NCBI GenBank assembly: GCA_903919715.1
Contig: CAIXJC010000083.1
Coordinates: forward strand, 1-42,864
Reading direction: 5' to 3'
From: an uncultured bacterium
Lineage (GTDB): Bacteria > Planctomycetota > Phycisphaerae > Phycisphaerales > SM1A02
Length of the DNA: 42,864 nucleotides
In this document: positions 25,629 to 35,046 of the stretch, piece after piece
Layout of the letters: each line of letters begins with the position of its first letter
How positions within the stretch are numbered: position 1 is the first letter of the stretch
Position numbers and translations under genes: made by a program
The notes under the pieces: model-generated
Database searches by the model: none
Told to the model about the DNA's origin: nothing
What the model saw: only the letters and a program-made list of their open reading frames with translations

Positions 25629-26111
25629 TCATTTGCCTTCGGCGGCAGGAGCGAGCTGCACGTCTGTCTGATCACTTGGAGTGAACCGTGCATCTTGCGC
25701 ATTTTTCGTGGCGATCAGCCAGACGATTACTCCAACGAAAAGCATTGCGGCGCTGAGAATGCGAATGCCTCGTGCGAGTCTGAAGTATTTCAAGAATTCT
25801 GGCGGCATGCCCGCTGCGCGATACGACCGATCGGTGGTGATAGCGCTCATCACTCCTTGTGCGAGAAGTGCGCCAAGTGCGATGACGGTTGCGGTCGGCA
25901 ATCGCTCTCGATCATTTATCACGACCAAGACATATGCGATGGCGATGACAATTGGAATGACGAGGTTCATGACCGAAGCGTTTGCCGCAATGCGGACGAC
26001 GTCGGAGTGGTGTTCAGCGCCAAGGCATTTCAGCGCCCGACGCCCGAAGTGCGATGCTCCGAGGACGCAAACCATGAAGAGGCCGAGAAGTATTCCCAGG
26101 AGGTGGTTCAT
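25629..26111 (-). CDS. Membrane protein of unknown function
   Basis: A 160-residue protein with four hydrophobic segments (about 3-18, 44-66, 73-90, 116-134), starting directly in the membrane without a signal peptide. The loop SYRAAGMPPEFLKYFRLARGIRI sits before the last helix and the C-terminus is hydrophilic. I do not recognise the family. It is convergent with the hydrolase fusion (22 bases apart) and starts 39 bases downstream of the DUF1552 gene on the same strand, so it may be the last gene of that operon. Confidence 0.75.
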   Translation of the reverse strand: MNHLLGILLGLFMVCVLGASHFGRRALKCLGAEHHSDVVRIAANASVMNLVIPIVIAIAYVLVVINDRERLPTATVIALGALLAQGVMSAITTDRSYRAAGMPPEFLKYFRLARGIRILSAAMLFVGVIVWLIATKNAQDARFTPSDQTDVQLAPAAEGK

Positions 26112-26150
26112 GACGAGAGCGTAGTCAATGCTTCGCTCAGTCGTGGGCGG

Positions 26151-27512
26151 CTATTGAGCGGTCGAATCGAGCGCGAGAATTCCAGTGCTGTCGCCAAATC
26201 GATCCGCTTTGACGTGCATCTTCCCAAGCATTGAAAGATAGAGATTGCAGAGCGGTGTTCCTGTGGCGAATGTGCGCTGCGGCGCATGTTGAATTCCAAG
26301 GGCAGAGCCACCCGCAAATATCACTGGCAAATCGTCATGATTATGGCGATTTCCATCGGCGATCGCGCCGCCATACACCACCATCGTGTGATCAAGCACG
26401 CTTTGTCCATGTTCGTCAACCGCTTGCATCTTCGTCAAGAGATGGGCGAGGCGTTCTCCTTGCCATCCATTGATCGCCGCAAACTTCTTCAGTTTGGATG
26501 CGTCATTCCCATGATGGCTGACATCATGGTGGCCGTCGTTTACGCCGATGTCTGGATATGCGCGGTTCGATCCTTCATTTGCCAACATGAGCGTGACGAC
26601 GCGAGTTTGATCCATCTGAAGTCCAAGCACGGCGAGATCGCTGAGCAGTGTGATGCGCTCTCGAAAATCTGCGGGCTCACCCGGCGGCGTCATCGTGTTG
26701 AATGCGGCATCAGCCGTTTTTTCAGAACCACTTGCTGGCGCTCGTTCCATTGTTTCGATGCGACGTTCGATCGACCGTATCCCGTCGAGATACTCATCCA
26801 ATTTGCGGCGATCATTTGTGCTGAGTTTCGTATTGAGTGCCGCGGCTTGGCTCCCGACCGCATCCAGAATGCTTGATCGCATCCGCAGGCGAGCTTCGCG
26901 TGCGGCAGAAGATTCTCCTTCTGGTCCCTGCGAAAAGAGCCGATCGAATACGCGGCGTGGGTCGTCTTCTTTCGCGTTGGGCGAATGCGCACCACGCCAA
27001 GAAATGTTGCCGCTGTATGCGCAGCTATAACCAGAGTCACAACTGCCAGCGCTCATCCCAGGCTCGCCGCCAAGTTCGAGACTTTCCATGCGAGTTGTTC
27101 CCGCGAGTTGCGCGGCAGCGACTTGGTCGACGCTGATTCCCGCTGAGATGTCTCCGCCAGATGTTTTCAACGGATGAGCACCCGTTAGAAAACATGCTCC
27201 GCTTCGCGCATGATCGCCGGGACCATCGCCGAGTGCCTCCGCATTTCGGTGGCACAGATTTCGCATGACAGAAAATCGACCAGCATGATTGGAGAGGGAA
27301 GCAATTGCGGATCCTGGCCACGCTGCTGGATCCACTCCATTTGGAAGGAAGACGAAGACCATTCGCGCAGGTGGGGTGGCGAGAGCTGTTCGTGTCGCAG
27401 CCGCAGCAGTGCGAGTCCAAAGTGTCCGTCCCGGAAGCATCGCTTCAAGAACAGGCAGTGCAATCATTGCGCCAGCCGCACGAAGGAGCGTTCGGCGCGA
27501 GAGATGCGTCAC
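26151..27512 (-). CDS. DUF1552 protein with Tat signal
   Basis: A 453-residue exported protein. It starts with a twin-arginine signal (LSRRTLLRAAGAMIALPVLEAM) and follows the DUF1552 pattern: PARMVFVFLPNGVDP, DHARSGACFLTGAHP, SIERRIETMERA, then VVTLMLANEGSNRAYP and NDGHHDVSHHG, with many conserved histidines that suggest metal binding. Its biochemical role is unknown. DUF1552 genes are nearly always next to DUF1592 cytochrome genes, as here. The GTG at 27512 overlaps the TGA of the upstream gene (GTGA); an upstream ORF extension is antisense-like and rejected. Confidence 0.92.
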   Translation of the reverse strand: MTHLSRRTLLRAAGAMIALPVLEAMLPGRTLWTRTAAAATRTALATPPARMVFVFLPNGVDPAAWPGSAIASLSNHAGRFSVMRNLCHRNAEALGDGPGDHARSGACFLTGAHPLKTSGGDISAGISVDQVAAAQLAGTTRMESLELGGEPGMSAGSCDSGYSCAYSGNISWRGAHSPNAKEDDPRRVFDRLFSQGPEGESSAAREARLRMRSSILDAVGSQAAALNTKLSTNDRRKLDEYLDGIRSIERRIETMERAPASGSEKTADAAFNTMTPPGEPADFRERITLLSDLAVLGLQMDQTRVVTLMLANEGSNRAYPDIGVNDGHHDVSHHGNDASKLKKFAAINGWQGERLAHLLTKMQAVDEHGQSVLDHTMVVYGGAIADGNRHNHDDLPVIFAGGSALGIQHAPQRTFATGTPLCNLYLSMLGKMHVKADRFGDSTGILALDSTAQ

Positions 27513-29803
27513 TGTGCGCCCCGCATTCGAAACGATGGGCTTTCCGTAATGGCATGCACGATGTCTGCCAGTGTAGGACGCGCGGAAAGATTTTCGCAGA
27601 GAAAATCGATTTCGTCTTCGGTGTTCTCGTTCGGCGCGCATCCGATGGCATACGTCATGAGATGTTGAACGAGTGAACGAATGAAAGCTGGATTATCACG
27701 CAAGTTTGTGCGAATACCGTCAAGGCCAGTGATGACGAATCCACTTGGCAACGTCCCTTGGGTTTCGACAGGTCTTCCATCTACTTTTTCACGCAGGCGA
27801 CCGACAGGGTCGTACGCTTCGAAGGCGAATCCAATTGCATCCATTCGAGTATGGCAACTCGCGCAGTTCGCATCGGCTCGATGTATCTCGAGCAACTCGC
27901 GCATGCTCTTTCCGCCTCGATCCGCTGCGCGATCAGGAATTTGCGGCGTTCCAGGCGGAGGTGGCGGCGGTGGAGCACCGAGTATTGAATCCAAGACCCA
28001 TTTGCCGCGCTTCACAGGAGATGTCCGAGTGGGGTTCGATGTTGCAGTGAGCACGCTCGCATGCGCAAGCACTCCTCCTCCTCGAGTTGGATCAACTGGA
28101 ACGCGATTCATGCCGACTGTCGTTGGGATTGGCATTCCATAATGCTTTGCCAATCGCGCATCAACGAAGGTGTAATCCGCATCAAGAATTGTCTGAGCTG
28201 GTCGACCTTCACGCAGAACACTGTTAAAGAAAAACACGCTCTCTTGACGCATCGAGCGAAGCAGTTGCGCATCAATGCCTGGAAACTGCGTCGGATCTGG
28301 CATCTTCTGGTCGAGCCCATCAATCGCGAGCCACTGTGTTGCGAATCGTTCTGCGAGACTCGATGACTTGGGATCGGCGAGCATCCGGTTGACGACCGAT
28401 TGTCGATCTTGCGTCGTGTCGAGATTTCCATTCGTCGCATCATGCGCAAGCGATTCGTCTGGGCAACTTGCCCAGATGAAATAGGAGAGTCGTACCGCAA
28501 GTTCCTGAGGAGTGAGTTCCCGCGCCCGGATCTCCGCAGTTGGTTGCGCCTCGATGCGAAAGAGAAATTCTGGATGAACAAGCAGTGCGGTAATCATCGT
28601 CCGCAATTGTCCTTCATATGAGTAGGGGAGGTCGAGCGAGTCAGTCACGCGGTGAAGCATGTTGCGGTCTGCTGCGGTCGCTGGTCGCCGAAGAATTCGC
28701 TGGATCAGCCAATCGGCACTTGTGTTTCGACGAGCGTTTCCTGTTTGCGTGCCGACCACCGTATCAAGTGATTGTCGCCACGCCGGGAGTTCATAGGCAT
28801 CCAACGGGCCTTCGATTGTGACACCGCATACGAGCGCATTGCGGTCGAGATTCGGCTTGCCTTGCTCTCCTTTTTGGAAGAAATCGTTATTAAATGTGAC
28901 TGAAATCGTTTGTGCGCCGGCTCTCAGTGGCACTTCGATGCGCCGACTTCCTGGGGCTGAAAATATTTCCTCGACAGTGAATTCAGCGAGTTGATTTTTC
29001 CCAGCAAGCAGGCTCATGCGTACGGGGTCAGGTCCCGCTTGTTGTCCTGCGATGCGACTCGTGATTGCATACCGACCAGTGCGGGGAAGATCGACCTTTG
29101 TTCGTGCCTCACCGTTTGACCAGAGAAGCGCGCCATTTTTTTGTTTTACACCTTGCTCTTTCGTTATCTCCATCGATTTCCCGTCGATAACAATCTTGAC
29201 GGGTGCGGTGGAACTGGCTTCTGGTGCCGCTTGTGCTGCGATGGCCTCGGCGATTTCTACGAGGCGCTCGAATGAAATCGGCGCAAGGCTGAGAACTGAT
29301 CCAATGTTGTCAAAGCCGGCCCCTACATCATCTGGCGGGAGTGCGCCAAGCGGTGCAACATCGATGGCAAAGAGGTCTCGAATCGTGTTTGCATACTCGG
29401 CCCGATTCAATCGGCGCGGCGGCCCGCTCGTGACGATGATTTGCTTGCGATCGAGAATGACTTTGCTGCGCAGTGCATGGATCGCAGCAGTGCGTTCGGC
29501 CCCGGGAGGCTGCGGATCGGATGCGGGTGGCGGCATTTCGCCATCCGCGATTCTGCGAACTGCCTTTCGCAGTATGGAACGATCTGCTTCCGTGGTCAAT
29601 TCTTTTTTGAGTCGATCAACTGCATCTTCTAAGCTGAACTTTCCCTTGGGCTTTGCACCACTATGGCAATCGATGCACCATGTATCGATAAAGGCAGCGC
29701 CATTCTCTGGCGGAGTGTCAGCGTGTGCCGCAACATTGATGCAGCACAATCCAGCAGCGCAGAGCACTGTGAACGCCTGCAGATTGCACAGTGCGACAGA
29801 CAT
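27509..29803 (-). CDS. DUF1587/1592/1588/1585 planctomycete cytochrome protein
   Basis: A 764-residue exported protein. After a signal peptide ending near VAAHA comes a haem-binding CIDCH (43-47) in a small cytochrome-like domain, then the order of planctomycete domains: PPRRLNRAEYANTIRDLF (DUF1587), a carbohydrate-binding-like middle, the DUF1595/1592 region (RILRRPATAADRN, LTPQELAVRLSYFIWASCPD), DUF1588 (SVLTATSNPTRTSPVKRGKW) and a second CASCH before RMDAIGFAFEAYDPVGR, closed by DUF1585. Two haem motifs suggest periplasmic electron transfer. ATG 29803 is preferred to TTG 29821. It is translationally coupled to the DUF1552 gene; the substrate of this pair is unknown. Confidence 0.93.
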   Translation of the reverse strand: MSVALCNLQAFTVLCAAGLCCINVAAHADTPPENGAAFIDTWCIDCHSGAKPKGKFSLEDAVDRLKKELTTEADRSILRKAVRRIADGEMPPPASDPQPPGAERTAAIHALRSKVILDRKQIIVTSGPPRRLNRAEYANTIRDLFAIDVAPLGALPPDDVGAGFDNIGSVLSLAPISFERLVEIAEAIAAQAAPEASSTAPVKIVIDGKSMEITKEQGVKQKNGALLWSNGEARTKVDLPRTGRYAITSRIAGQQAGPDPVRMSLLAGKNQLAEFTVEEIFSAPGSRRIEVPLRAGAQTISVTFNNDFFQKGEQGKPNLDRNALVCGVTIEGPLDAYELPAWRQSLDTVVGTQTGNARRNTSADWLIQRILRRPATAADRNMLHRVTDSLDLPYSYEGQLRTMITALLVHPEFLFRIEAQPTAEIRARELTPQELAVRLSYFIWASCPDESLAHDATNGNLDTTQDRQSVVNRMLADPKSSSLAERFATQWLAIDGLDQKMPDPTQFPGIDAQLLRSMRQESVFFFNSVLREGRPAQTILDADYTFVDARLAKHYGMPIPTTVGMNRVPVDPTRGGGVLAHASVLTATSNPTRTSPVKRGKWVLDSILGAPPPPPPPGTPQIPDRAADRGGKSMRELLEIHRADANCASCHTRMDAIGFAFEAYDPVGRLREKVDGRPVETQGTLPSGFVITGLDGIRTNLRDNPAFIRSLVQHLMTYAIGCAPNENTEDEIDFLCENLSARPTLADIVHAITESPSFRMRGAQ

Positions 29804-29854
29804 AGGAAAAGCGTATCGCAACTGCGATATAGAAACACGCAGTCACAACGAACA

Positions 29855-32248
29855 TCAGGGTTTCTTTGGCGGCTGCGACGGACTTTGCAGTGTGGCGTTC
29901 GTGCGTGCTGCCTTCAATGCTTGCAATGCGACGAGCCGTTTCTGCACTACCGAAATTTCTTCCGCAGATTGCGGAGCGCGTTCGCGCAGGAGCGTGGCGC
30001 TCTGAGTCACGTAGGCGATGGATGTTTCAAGATCGCCCTTCGTCTCGCTCAATTTCGAGAGGAGCATCAGTGAGGCTGCGAGGTTGCGTGGATAATTCCC
30101 CTCATGCCGGCGCCCATCAACAGCCATCTGCGCATTCTGGATCGCTTCATCGAAAAGGGCGGCATCTTTGATGGGGGTTGTGGCGTCGATGTCTTGCGTT
30201 GCGGTCGCAAGCAGGCAGAGAGTCTCCGCCAGTTTGTGCCGTGCCGCAGTCACCGTTGGATGATTGAGCCCATATCGCGGAGTGATCAGCTCGAGTGCAT
30301 GTTTCTGATGGATCAACGAGAGGTCGGCACGACCGCGTGCGAGTTCAATATCAGAGAGCAACGCGAGATTGCGTCCGAGTCGCCAGTCGGTTGAGCCACC
30401 GTTCTTGATCAAGACTTGGATCGATTCGTCTGCAAATATTCGCGCATCATCGAATCGCTTCGCTTTGCACAGTGTCGTTGCGCGGGAAAAGAGAGCTCGT
30501 GCGAGTTCTTCGCCCTTGTCGCCCTCAATCTCGCGGGTGAGTTGAATTGATTCATTGGCGAGCTTGTCGCTCAGTGCAAGCTCATTCAAGTCGCCATACA
30601 CCATGCTGAGATGAAGCATCGTCTTCGCGGTCAAGGGATCGGCGAGGGGCAAGTATTGCCGGCGAAGTTTGAGCGCTTCTTCATATGCGGCGCGTGAATC
30701 TGCAAGTCGGCCTTCCCAGTAAAGCGCACGGCCATACTCATGAAGCGAATTCGCAAGCGCGATGTTTTCGTTGGATCCACCGTGCGCGGCTAGGTCGCGC
30801 CGATACTGCACGGAAGACATCATCGTTCGAGCTGCGGATTCATAATCCGTCAGAGACGTGAAAACTGGCCCGATGGTTTCTCGGACATCGTTGGCGATAT
30901 CGGGCTGAGTTTTTAACTTCTCGCCCGCTTCTTTTTCGACGAGCTTTAAAAAGTCTTGAACCGTGACGGCGCTGCCAGTTTGTGCCCCTGAAACGTTCGA
31001 TGATTTCAGCGATGAAAGAAAGACATCGAGCGTTTGCTGTGCGCGTTGCTGTTGTTTCTCGGCCTTCGACCAGAGCAGTCCCATGACGACCGCGAATGCC
31101 ATGATTCCAACTGCAACCGTGCAGCCTGCGACAACGGCGATGCGATTGCGCCGCACAAACTTGCCCATTCGATACCGAGTCCCTGGTGGTCCAGCCAAGA
31201 CCGCTTCTCCATCGAGATAGCGGCGCAAATCCGCGGCGAGTCCACTCGCACTTTCATAGCGGCGCGTTCGATCCTTCTCGAGGCAGCGCATGGTGATCCA
31301 ATCGAGGTCTCGTTTTAGATCTCGCTCGAGAGCGCCGAATTCGATGCGGCGGGTATCGGTGACTGTCTTTCGTTCTTGGGAGTTCATCTGCGCCAGTCGA
31401 GCACTTGGACGCAGTGGTTCGGTCTCCATGATCGTTCGGTGCAGCCGCGCGAGTCCTGATCTGTGAAATGTTTCAGATTCGATCGGCGTCTTCGTGACCA
31501 GCAGTTCATAGAGGATGACGCCGATGGAATAAATATCACTTCGCGTATCGATATCGACCGATCCACCTTCCGCCTGCTCGGGGCTCATATACACGGGCGT
31601 TCCAACGAATTGTCCAAATTGTGTTTCGAGAGCGTTGTCGCCCGCGCTGGCAGAGACAGCTTTTGAAATTCCAAAGTCGATCACTTTGGCGCGAAAGCCT
31701 TCGTCTGTTTCGCAGACCAAAATGTTTCCTGGCTTGAGATCGCGGTGCACGACGCCCTTCATGTGTGCGTGCTGAATTGCATCGCAGATTTGTGCAAGCA
31801 ATGTCATGCGACCGCGAATGTCCATTCGCTGATGTTCACAAAACGTTGCGAGTGGCTCACCCGCGGCGTACTCCATCGCAAAGTACGGCTGGCCGTCGGG
31901 TGTTGTCCCCGCATCAAACACCTTTGCAAGGCCCGGATGATCCATGATCGCAAGCGCCTGTTTTTCTGCTTCGAAACGCGCTCGGGATGACGCCGACGCA
32001 AAGGCCATTTTCATCACCTTCAGCGCTACTTTTCGGCGAACGGGTTCGGTTTGATCGGCGAGATAGACGATGCCGAATCCACCTTCGCCAAGGTGCGATA
32101 AAATTTTGTATTTCTCGCCAAAAATTGCGGGCGGGGGGATGGCGGGCTCAGAGGTCTGCGCAGTGGAGTCGCCAGTGATGGCCGACGCAAGCGTGTCGCG
32201 CGGGACAGCGCTGTGTAATAGGGTTCGATCTTCGTCGCTGGGAGACAT
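29855..32248 (-). CDS. Transmembrane Ser/Thr protein kinase with TPR-like tail
   Basis: A 797-residue PknB-type kinase. The kinase domain (about 46-350) has GEGGFG (54-59), Lys77, the catalytic loop HRDLKPGN (168-175), DFG (191-193) and MSPEQA (221-226), all intact. One membrane helix lies at 370-393, followed by helical repeats resembling TPRs (about 460-780; for example EYGRALYWEGRLADSRAAYEEAL). This is the common planctomycete arrangement for signalling kinases. Such genes often follow an ECF sigma factor gene; none is present here, and the next gene upstream is divergent. It is 51 bases upstream of the DUF1592 gene on the same strand. Confidence 0.95.
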   Translation of the reverse strand: MSPSDEDRTLLHSAVPRDTLASAITGDSTAQTSEPAIPPPAIFGEKYKILSHLGEGGFGIVYLADQTEPVRRKVALKVMKMAFASASSRARFEAEKQALAIMDHPGLAKVFDAGTTPDGQPYFAMEYAAGEPLATFCEHQRMDIRGRMTLLAQICDAIQHAHMKGVVHRDLKPGNILVCETDEGFRAKVIDFGISKAVSASAGDNALETQFGQFVGTPVYMSPEQAEGGSVDIDTRSDIYSIGVILYELLVTKTPIESETFHRSGLARLHRTIMETEPLRPSARLAQMNSQERKTVTDTRRIEFGALERDLKRDLDWITMRCLEKDRTRRYESASGLAADLRRYLDGEAVLAGPPGTRYRMGKFVRRNRIAVVAGCTVAVGIMAFAVVMGLLWSKAEKQQQRAQQTLDVFLSSLKSSNVSGAQTGSAVTVQDFLKLVEKEAGEKLKTQPDIANDVRETIGPVFTSLTDYESAARTMMSSVQYRRDLAAHGGSNENIALANSLHEYGRALYWEGRLADSRAAYEEALKLRRQYLPLADPLTAKTMLHLSMVYGDLNELALSDKLANESIQLTREIEGDKGEELARALFSRATTLCKAKRFDDARIFADESIQVLIKNGGSTDWRLGRNLALLSDIELARGRADLSLIHQKHALELITPRYGLNHPTVTAARHKLAETLCLLATATQDIDATTPIKDAALFDEAIQNAQMAVDGRRHEGNYPRNLAASLMLLSKLSETKGDLETSIAYVTQSATLLRERAPQSAEEISVVQKRLVALQALKAARTNATLQSPSQPPKKP

Positions 32249-32392
32249 TGACGGTCAGTCTATAGCCGTTTTACTCATAAACGATCGCATCCACTTTGCT
32301 GAATCAGATTGGTGGCGTTGTAATTTTTCATAATTTATTTGGCATTTGAATCTATTGAGGTACTTTTAAACATCGACGCCCCTAGGAATCCC

Positions 32393-33598
32393 ATGAACAC
32401 ATTTCGCATTTCACTTCTCTCGGTTGTTCTCGCATCTATTTCGAGTACTGCATGTGGTGGTCCTGATTGGGATGAAGGTGCGAAGGATGCTGGTTCATTG
32501 CCTGCAACTGCCCAGACAGTTAGTGCATCAACTAGTACCGCGACGACGCGTGTTCGAGGAACGACATCGGCAGGGGTTGTCACAGGGGATTTGGTTGACA
32601 TGTATTTGGTGAAGGTCGGATCAGATCCAAGCCAGTTCAAGTTTGATATGAACATGGGTGCAGGCGGAGCGCCTGCATGGAGTGCTCGCCTCACTCTGTT
32701 CAAAAAAGTCGTAGTCAATTGTGGGACGATCCCACCGAATTACGTAACGCTTGGAAAGCCCATCGCCACGGTTGTGAAAGCGTCTGCTGGGAGTCCTTTT
32801 CCGATTCTTGATGGAACAGTTGTCGTCAACGCAGGAACTGCGACCCTTGGGAGTCTGATGATTCCGAATGCGGAGTATTACGTTGCAGTTTCGGGATTGA
32901 CGAATCTTCCGATTGGATTGTCTACTGATTGTTCAGGCACGGGCACTACGAAGACGCTCTTTCTAAACACGAATGCCTTTGGCATTTATTTGCCAGACAT
33001 CAATGACGCCTTGTATCACGTCACGGGTTGGACGAACCCGTCCGATGCGGCGACTGGTGCCTGTTCCATGCTGGTCTCGAGCGTCTATCCACTGCCTGCA
33101 AGTTCATGTAGTGATTATGTTCCGGTGAATGGTTCGCCAACGGAGAAGGCTTTCGACTTTGGATTTGCTCCAGCGACAACTGGTACGGTCTCTTGCGCTT
33201 CGGGATACACAGTCAATCGAGAGTTCTTCTATCTCTGGACGCCGAATTGTTCGGGTTCGGCTGACGTGACGACCTGCGGATACACGAGCGCGGATTCCGC
33301 TATTGAAGTCTTTGCCCTCGATCCATGCAATTCCGATGCGTGTACTGCGGCGGCGTCAAGTTCCATCGCATGCAATGATGAGTGTGGAACGGGAAATGCG
33401 TCGAAGGTCACCTTCGCCGCTACAGCTGGACATCAATATCTCATCAGGCTCACAAGACTTACTGGATCTGCAACCACTGGCACAATCAAATTTACTTGTG
33501 CGGCGAGTCTTGGTTCGCGCGATATCAATGGTGACGGAATCGTCGATGCAGCGGATCTTGCACTTCTGCTTGGCAGTTGGGGAACGAGCGGGAATTAG
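32393..33598 (+). CDS. Secreted cysteine-rich protein with dockerin-like C-terminus
   Basis: A 401-residue exported protein. The signal peptide (FRISLLSVVLASISSTAC) could be lipoprotein-type with Cys21, though the lipobox is weak. The body is Thr/Ser/Gly-rich with about 18 cysteines (CSGTGTTKT, CNDECGTG, CSDY), suggesting a disulfide-bonded extracellular domain of unknown fold. The last 27 residues contain DINGDGIVDAADLALLLGSWG, a calcium-binding dockerin type I half-repeat, a frequent end of Phycisphaerae secreted proteins. An AGGA ribosome site lies before ATG 32393; the TTG 32339 opening is rejected. The 144-base gap to the divergent kinase is AT-rich and should contain both promoters. Confidence 0.82.
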   Translation: MNTFRISLLSVVLASISSTACGGPDWDEGAKDAGSLPATAQTVSASTSTATTRVRGTTSAGVVTGDLVDMYLVKVGSDPSQFKFDMNMGAGGAPAWSARLTLFKKVVVNCGTIPPNYVTLGKPIATVVKASAGSPFPILDGTVVVNAGTATLGSLMIPNAEYYVAVSGLTNLPIGLSTDCSGTGTTKTLFLNTNAFGIYLPDINDALYHVTGWTNPSDAATGACSMLVSSVYPLPASSCSDYVPVNGSPTEKAFDFGFAPATTGTVSCASGYTVNREFFYLWTPNCSGSADVTTCGYTSADSAIEVFALDPCNSDACTAAASSSIACNDECGTGNASKVTFAATAGHQYLIRLTRLTGSATTGTIKFTCAASLGSRDINGDGIVDAADLALLLGSWGTSGN

Positions 33599-33632
33599 CA
33601 GGATTGATGTGACTGAATTGTTGAAGACGCGA

Positions 33633-34379
33633 TTACTCGCGGCGACGGCGCTGACGGGATGCCAGAGCGGATGACAGCGCGAACAATGCAAGCGACCCTG
33701 GCGCAGGGGCGACCGAGTATTCAATAGTCAACATCGGCACGACGGAACTGTCATAAGACTCGCTCGAATCAAAGCGGCGCGTTGTGCCAGGTGCCGATTC
33801 GTCTCCGCGAAGCATCCATCCAAACGAACTCTGTGGGTGTGCAACCCACTCGCGGAAATCCGCTGTCATCTGCGCAGAGGTCCAAGAATAAAAACCAAGA
33901 TCCCCCACGGAAATCGATGCGCTAGCGGCGGAATCAAAGTCACCGCCTGGTGAATTCCACAGCGTTTCAAAGAGCGACGAGTGCAGCCATGTTGCGTCGC
34001 CAGACATCGCAGTTGCGCCGCCGCCTTCGTTGCCTGTTGCGTCGCTCGCGCCTTCGGTCCAACTGGAAGTCATGCGATGGAGTGAAAAATTGTTGGTGAG
34101 TGTGCTTGCGGATGCGACATGCAGACGAAGTGAAACGCTTTGTATCAATGCATTTTCTGGAAGGACCGATGTGGTCTCAAACGCAATCAGCGTTCGGCGA
34201 GTTTGCGGTTGGTTGGTGTTGCCTGCGAAGAGGTACTGACCGGATCCATTTGCGAGTGCCCCCGTGGTACTTTCGTAAAGCGTCGTGTCACGCGATGCAG
34301 AGACTTGCATCATGTCAGCTGTGACTGGAAGCGTGATCAATCCAATCACTATGAAGCTTGCGGAACAGCGGGCGAGCAT
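33633..34379 (-). CDS. DNRLRE-domain protein with PEP-CTERM-like tail
   Basis: A 248-residue secreted protein: signal peptide to about residue 21, then a DNRLRE domain (SRDTTLYEST, LIAFETTSVLPENALIQSVSLRLHV, LHRMTSSWTEG, FREWVAHPQSSFGWMLRGDE), a beta-sandwich found in cell-surface proteins, and a sorting tail VAPAPGSLALFALSSALASRQRRRR with the PAPG motif, hydrophobic stretch and basic end. It is the second such tail in the window. It converges on the dockerin-like gene with a 34-base gap that has a short CGCGA/TCGCG hairpin. It is probably a surface protein of unknown partner. Confidence 0.88.
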   Translation of the reverse strand: MLARCSASFIVIGLITLPVTADMMQVSASRDTTLYESTTGALANGSGQYLFAGNTNQPQTRRTLIAFETTSVLPENALIQSVSLRLHVASASTLTNNFSLHRMTSSWTEGASDATGNEGGGATAMSGDATWLHSSLFETLWNSPGGDFDSAASASISVGDLGFYSWTSAQMTADFREWVAHPQSSFGWMLRGDESAPGTTRRFDSSESYDSSVVPMLTIEYSVAPAPGSLALFALSSALASRQRRRRE

Positions 34380-34496
34380 GTCTGAAATATGCCTCGATTT
34401 GCAACGAATGCAAACGGCGTCTGGCCAGATTAATTATTCGATGGTCAATCTGCGGTGGATTGGAGGAATCGAAGGCTCCGTCCTTCCTGAGAGTCT

Positions 34497-34892
34497 TCAG
34501 CCGTTGTTCTTCGAACCTTTGCCGTTTCTTCTTCCTTGTCCACCTTGACCGTTCGGTCCACCTCTACCGTCTGGTCCATCCTGCGAGCCAGGTCCATTTC
34601 CGCCGTGCATCGATTGAGGCGGTGGGCCTTGCATATGCGGGCCTTGCATTTGGTTTCCTGCCATGTTCGGTCCTTGCATTGGGTTTCCCTGCATATGCGG
34701 ATTTTGCATCGGGTTCCCTTGCATGCTGCGTTCTCGGTTGGATTGCCCGTTGGAAGTTGCACGGCCAAGCGCAAAGAAGAAGAAAGCAATGCCGATGATG
34801 AGAGCCACCCAAAGCCAGCGGCGTAAACGGCGGACGGTTCGTTCTAACTTTTCAATGCGGGCAAGTTCGGGAGTTGAAGTGGAGTCTGACAT
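34497..34892 (-). CDS. Low-complexity membrane protein with MQGP/MQGN repeats
   Basis: A 131-residue protein: a short basic/coiled N-terminus (PELARIEKLERTVRRLRRWL), one hydrophobic helix (about 25-42), then a Met/Gln/Asn/Pro/Gly-rich tail with repeats of MQGNPMQ and MQGPHMQG and a Gly/Arg/Asn-rich end. It resembles a single-pass anchored protein with a disordered periplasmic or cytoplasmic tail. ATG 34892 was chosen because the upstream part of the frame is unlike protein. It is on the same strand as the DNRLRE gene, 117 bases upstream of it, and divergent from the sugar operon. I do not recognise a family. Confidence 0.6.
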   Translation of the reverse strand: MSDSTSTPELARIEKLERTVRRLRRWLWVALIIGIAFFFFALGRATSNGQSNRERSMQGNPMQNPHMQGNPMQGPNMAGNQMQGPHMQGPPPQSMHGGNGPGSQDGPDGRGGPNGQGGQGRRNGKGSKNNG

Positions 34893-35046
34893 GGAGAGCC
34901 TTTCGTGTTGAAGTGGTACGACTTTAAAAAGTGTATCAGAGTAAAACCCAGAGTCGAAGCGGCAGTGCACGGATGGTCACAGACTGAATCAACCGTCGGG
35001 ATGTAGGCTTCGTCGCTGTTCCTTTGCTTGGCGAGCCACATTCACT

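Noticed and set aside
26151-27641. Longer DUF1552 protein starting at 27641
   Set aside because: The extra segment overlaps the DUF1592 C-terminus, and the GTG at 27512 places the Tat signal at the N-terminus.
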